Source of the DNA: an uncultured Alphaproteobacteria bacterium
GTDB lineage: Bacteria > Pseudomonadota > Alphaproteobacteria > Rs-D84
Assembly (NCBI GenBank): GCA_937901165.1
Contig: CALCGS010000089.1
Location: 1 to 6,904 of the forward strand
DNA length: 6,904 nt
Reading direction: 5' to 3'
Part shown: one piece after another, positions 6,716-6,904 of the stretch
Layout of the letters: every line of letters starts with the position of its first letter
How positions within the stretch are numbered: the first letter of the stretch is position 1
Position numbers and translations under genes: made by a program
Notes under the pieces: model-generated
The model's input: the letters and a program-made list of their open reading frames with translations, nothing else
The model's database searches: none
Told to the model about the DNA's origin: nothing

Positions 6716-6819
6716 AGAATTTTATACAAAGTTTGCCATCGTCATATTTTATTTTTACAAAGACGAGGTCTTGTGGGGTTAATCGAACCGCCATTATGCC
6801 CACCCATAAAAGCAACCCC
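6716..6819 (-). promoter_or_regulatory. rpsA 5' leader, possibly structured
   Basis: This gap of about 100 bases lies between the putative promoter and the rpsA ATG. On the minus strand it can form AAGAC-CTC-GTCTT (6760-6772), GGTT-CGATT-AACC, and an outer pairing of GGGGTT (6814-6819) with AACCCC (6775-6780). The outer pairing is available only if transcription starts at or upstream of 6819. There is no Shine-Dalgarno sequence before rpsA. Together this suggests a structured control region for S1 synthesis, but no known RNA family is recognised and pairing is judged by eye. Confidence 0.4.
6742..6807 (-). CDS. Possible leader ORF upstream of rpsA (21 aa)
   Basis: An ATG at 6807 opens 21 codons beginning MGGHNGG and containing NPTRPRL, ending in TGA at 6742-6744. 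That TGA overlaps, in an ATGA arrangement, the ATG of a second tiny ORF (6722-6745, seven codons, MTMANFV), whose TAA lies six bases before the rpsA ATG. No Shine-Dalgarno sequence precedes the first ATG. The chain-like arrangement is suggestive of translational coupling, but ORFs this short arise by chance, so this is tentative. Confidence 0.2.
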   Translation of the reverse strand: MGGHNGGSINPTRPRLCKNKI

Positions 6820-6848
6820 ATTATAATTATAAAAACAACAAAAATCAA
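6820..6848 (-). promoter_or_regulatory. Putative sigma-70 promoter of rpsA
   Basis: On the minus strand, TTGATT (6843-6848) is followed by a 17-base spacer and a perfect TATAAT (6820-6825), predicting a start near 6813. A second TATAAT is immediately upstream (6826-6831) and would start transcription at the first G of GGGGTT (6819), but it has no good -35. Either way rpsA would have its own leader of about 100 bases. Confidence 0.6.
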
Positions 6849-6904
6849 GCACTTTTTATAGGTTTAACTGGTGCAAAAACCTTGGTTTTTGTCCAACCCT
6901 TTTT
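6845..6904 (-). CDS. Possible C-terminal end of an unidentified gene (partial)
   Basis: On the minus strand a frame enters from the right edge and runs 19 codons (start KKGWTKTKVF, end KPIKSA) to TGA at 6845-6847. It is Lys/Pro/Val-rich and reads plausibly as a basic protein tail, but it is too short to assign. The two other minus-strand frames stop earlier (TAA near 6857-6859 and 6864-6866), so this is not the only option. Its stop would overlap the rpsA -35 element. AAAAACC/GGTTTTT with a two-base loop (6875-6890) is also present and could be part of a weak hairpin. Confidence 0.3.
   Translation of the reverse strand, partial: KKGWTKTKVFAPVKPIKSA

Noticed and set aside
6774..6820. GGTTCGATT on the minus strand, resembling a tRNA T-loop
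   Set aside because: No acceptor stem, anticodon arm or CCA end can be fitted around it. The inverted repeat TGGGGTT/AACCCCA is the only flanking pairing.

Overview
The window comes from an AT-rich Gram-negative bacterium. Two lipoprotein signal peptides, a BamD, a MurJ and an RlpA/SPOR protein all imply an outer membrane and a peptidoglycan wall. The S1, BamD and RlpA sequences and the M48-type tail at the left edge read most like a reduced, AT-rich alphaproteobacterium (host- or gut-associated type). This taxonomic placing is inferred from family resemblance only. All confident complete genes end in TAA, and TGG is used for Trp, so there is no sign of an altered code.

Layout. The left edge (1-357, +) is the end of an open frame. 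Its first part is the N-terminal region of purine-nucleoside phosphorylase DeoD and its last part is the C-terminal tail of an M48-type metallopeptidase: an in-frame chimera. A bidirectional hairpin terminator separates it from convergent bamD (383-1117, -). bamD is divergent from murJ (1191-2651, +) across a 73-bp gap with overlapping promoter-like elements. rlpA (2768-3634, +) follows murJ, apparently with its own promoter, and ends in a strong bidirectional terminator shared with convergent adk-like (3674-4228, -). Next on the minus strand come an unrecognised 221-residue ORF (4314-4979) and rpsA (5027-6715), with rpsA's terminator lying between them. rpsA has a roughly 100-nt leader without a Shine-Dalgarno sequence, containing possible hairpins and two tiny ORFs. 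It is preceded by a good promoter and possibly by the last 19 codons of another gene that runs off the window.

Function. bamD (outer-membrane protein assembly), murJ (lipid II flipping) and rlpA (peptidoglycan/septal lipoprotein) form an envelope-biogenesis group. adk-like and rpsA are nucleotide and translation housekeeping genes. No mobile element, CRISPR array, tRNA or rRNA was seen.

The most notable points are the deoD/M48 chimera, the RlpA that has lost the conserved His and Asp of its active site, the orphan ORF placed directly behind the rpsA terminator, and the rpsA leader.
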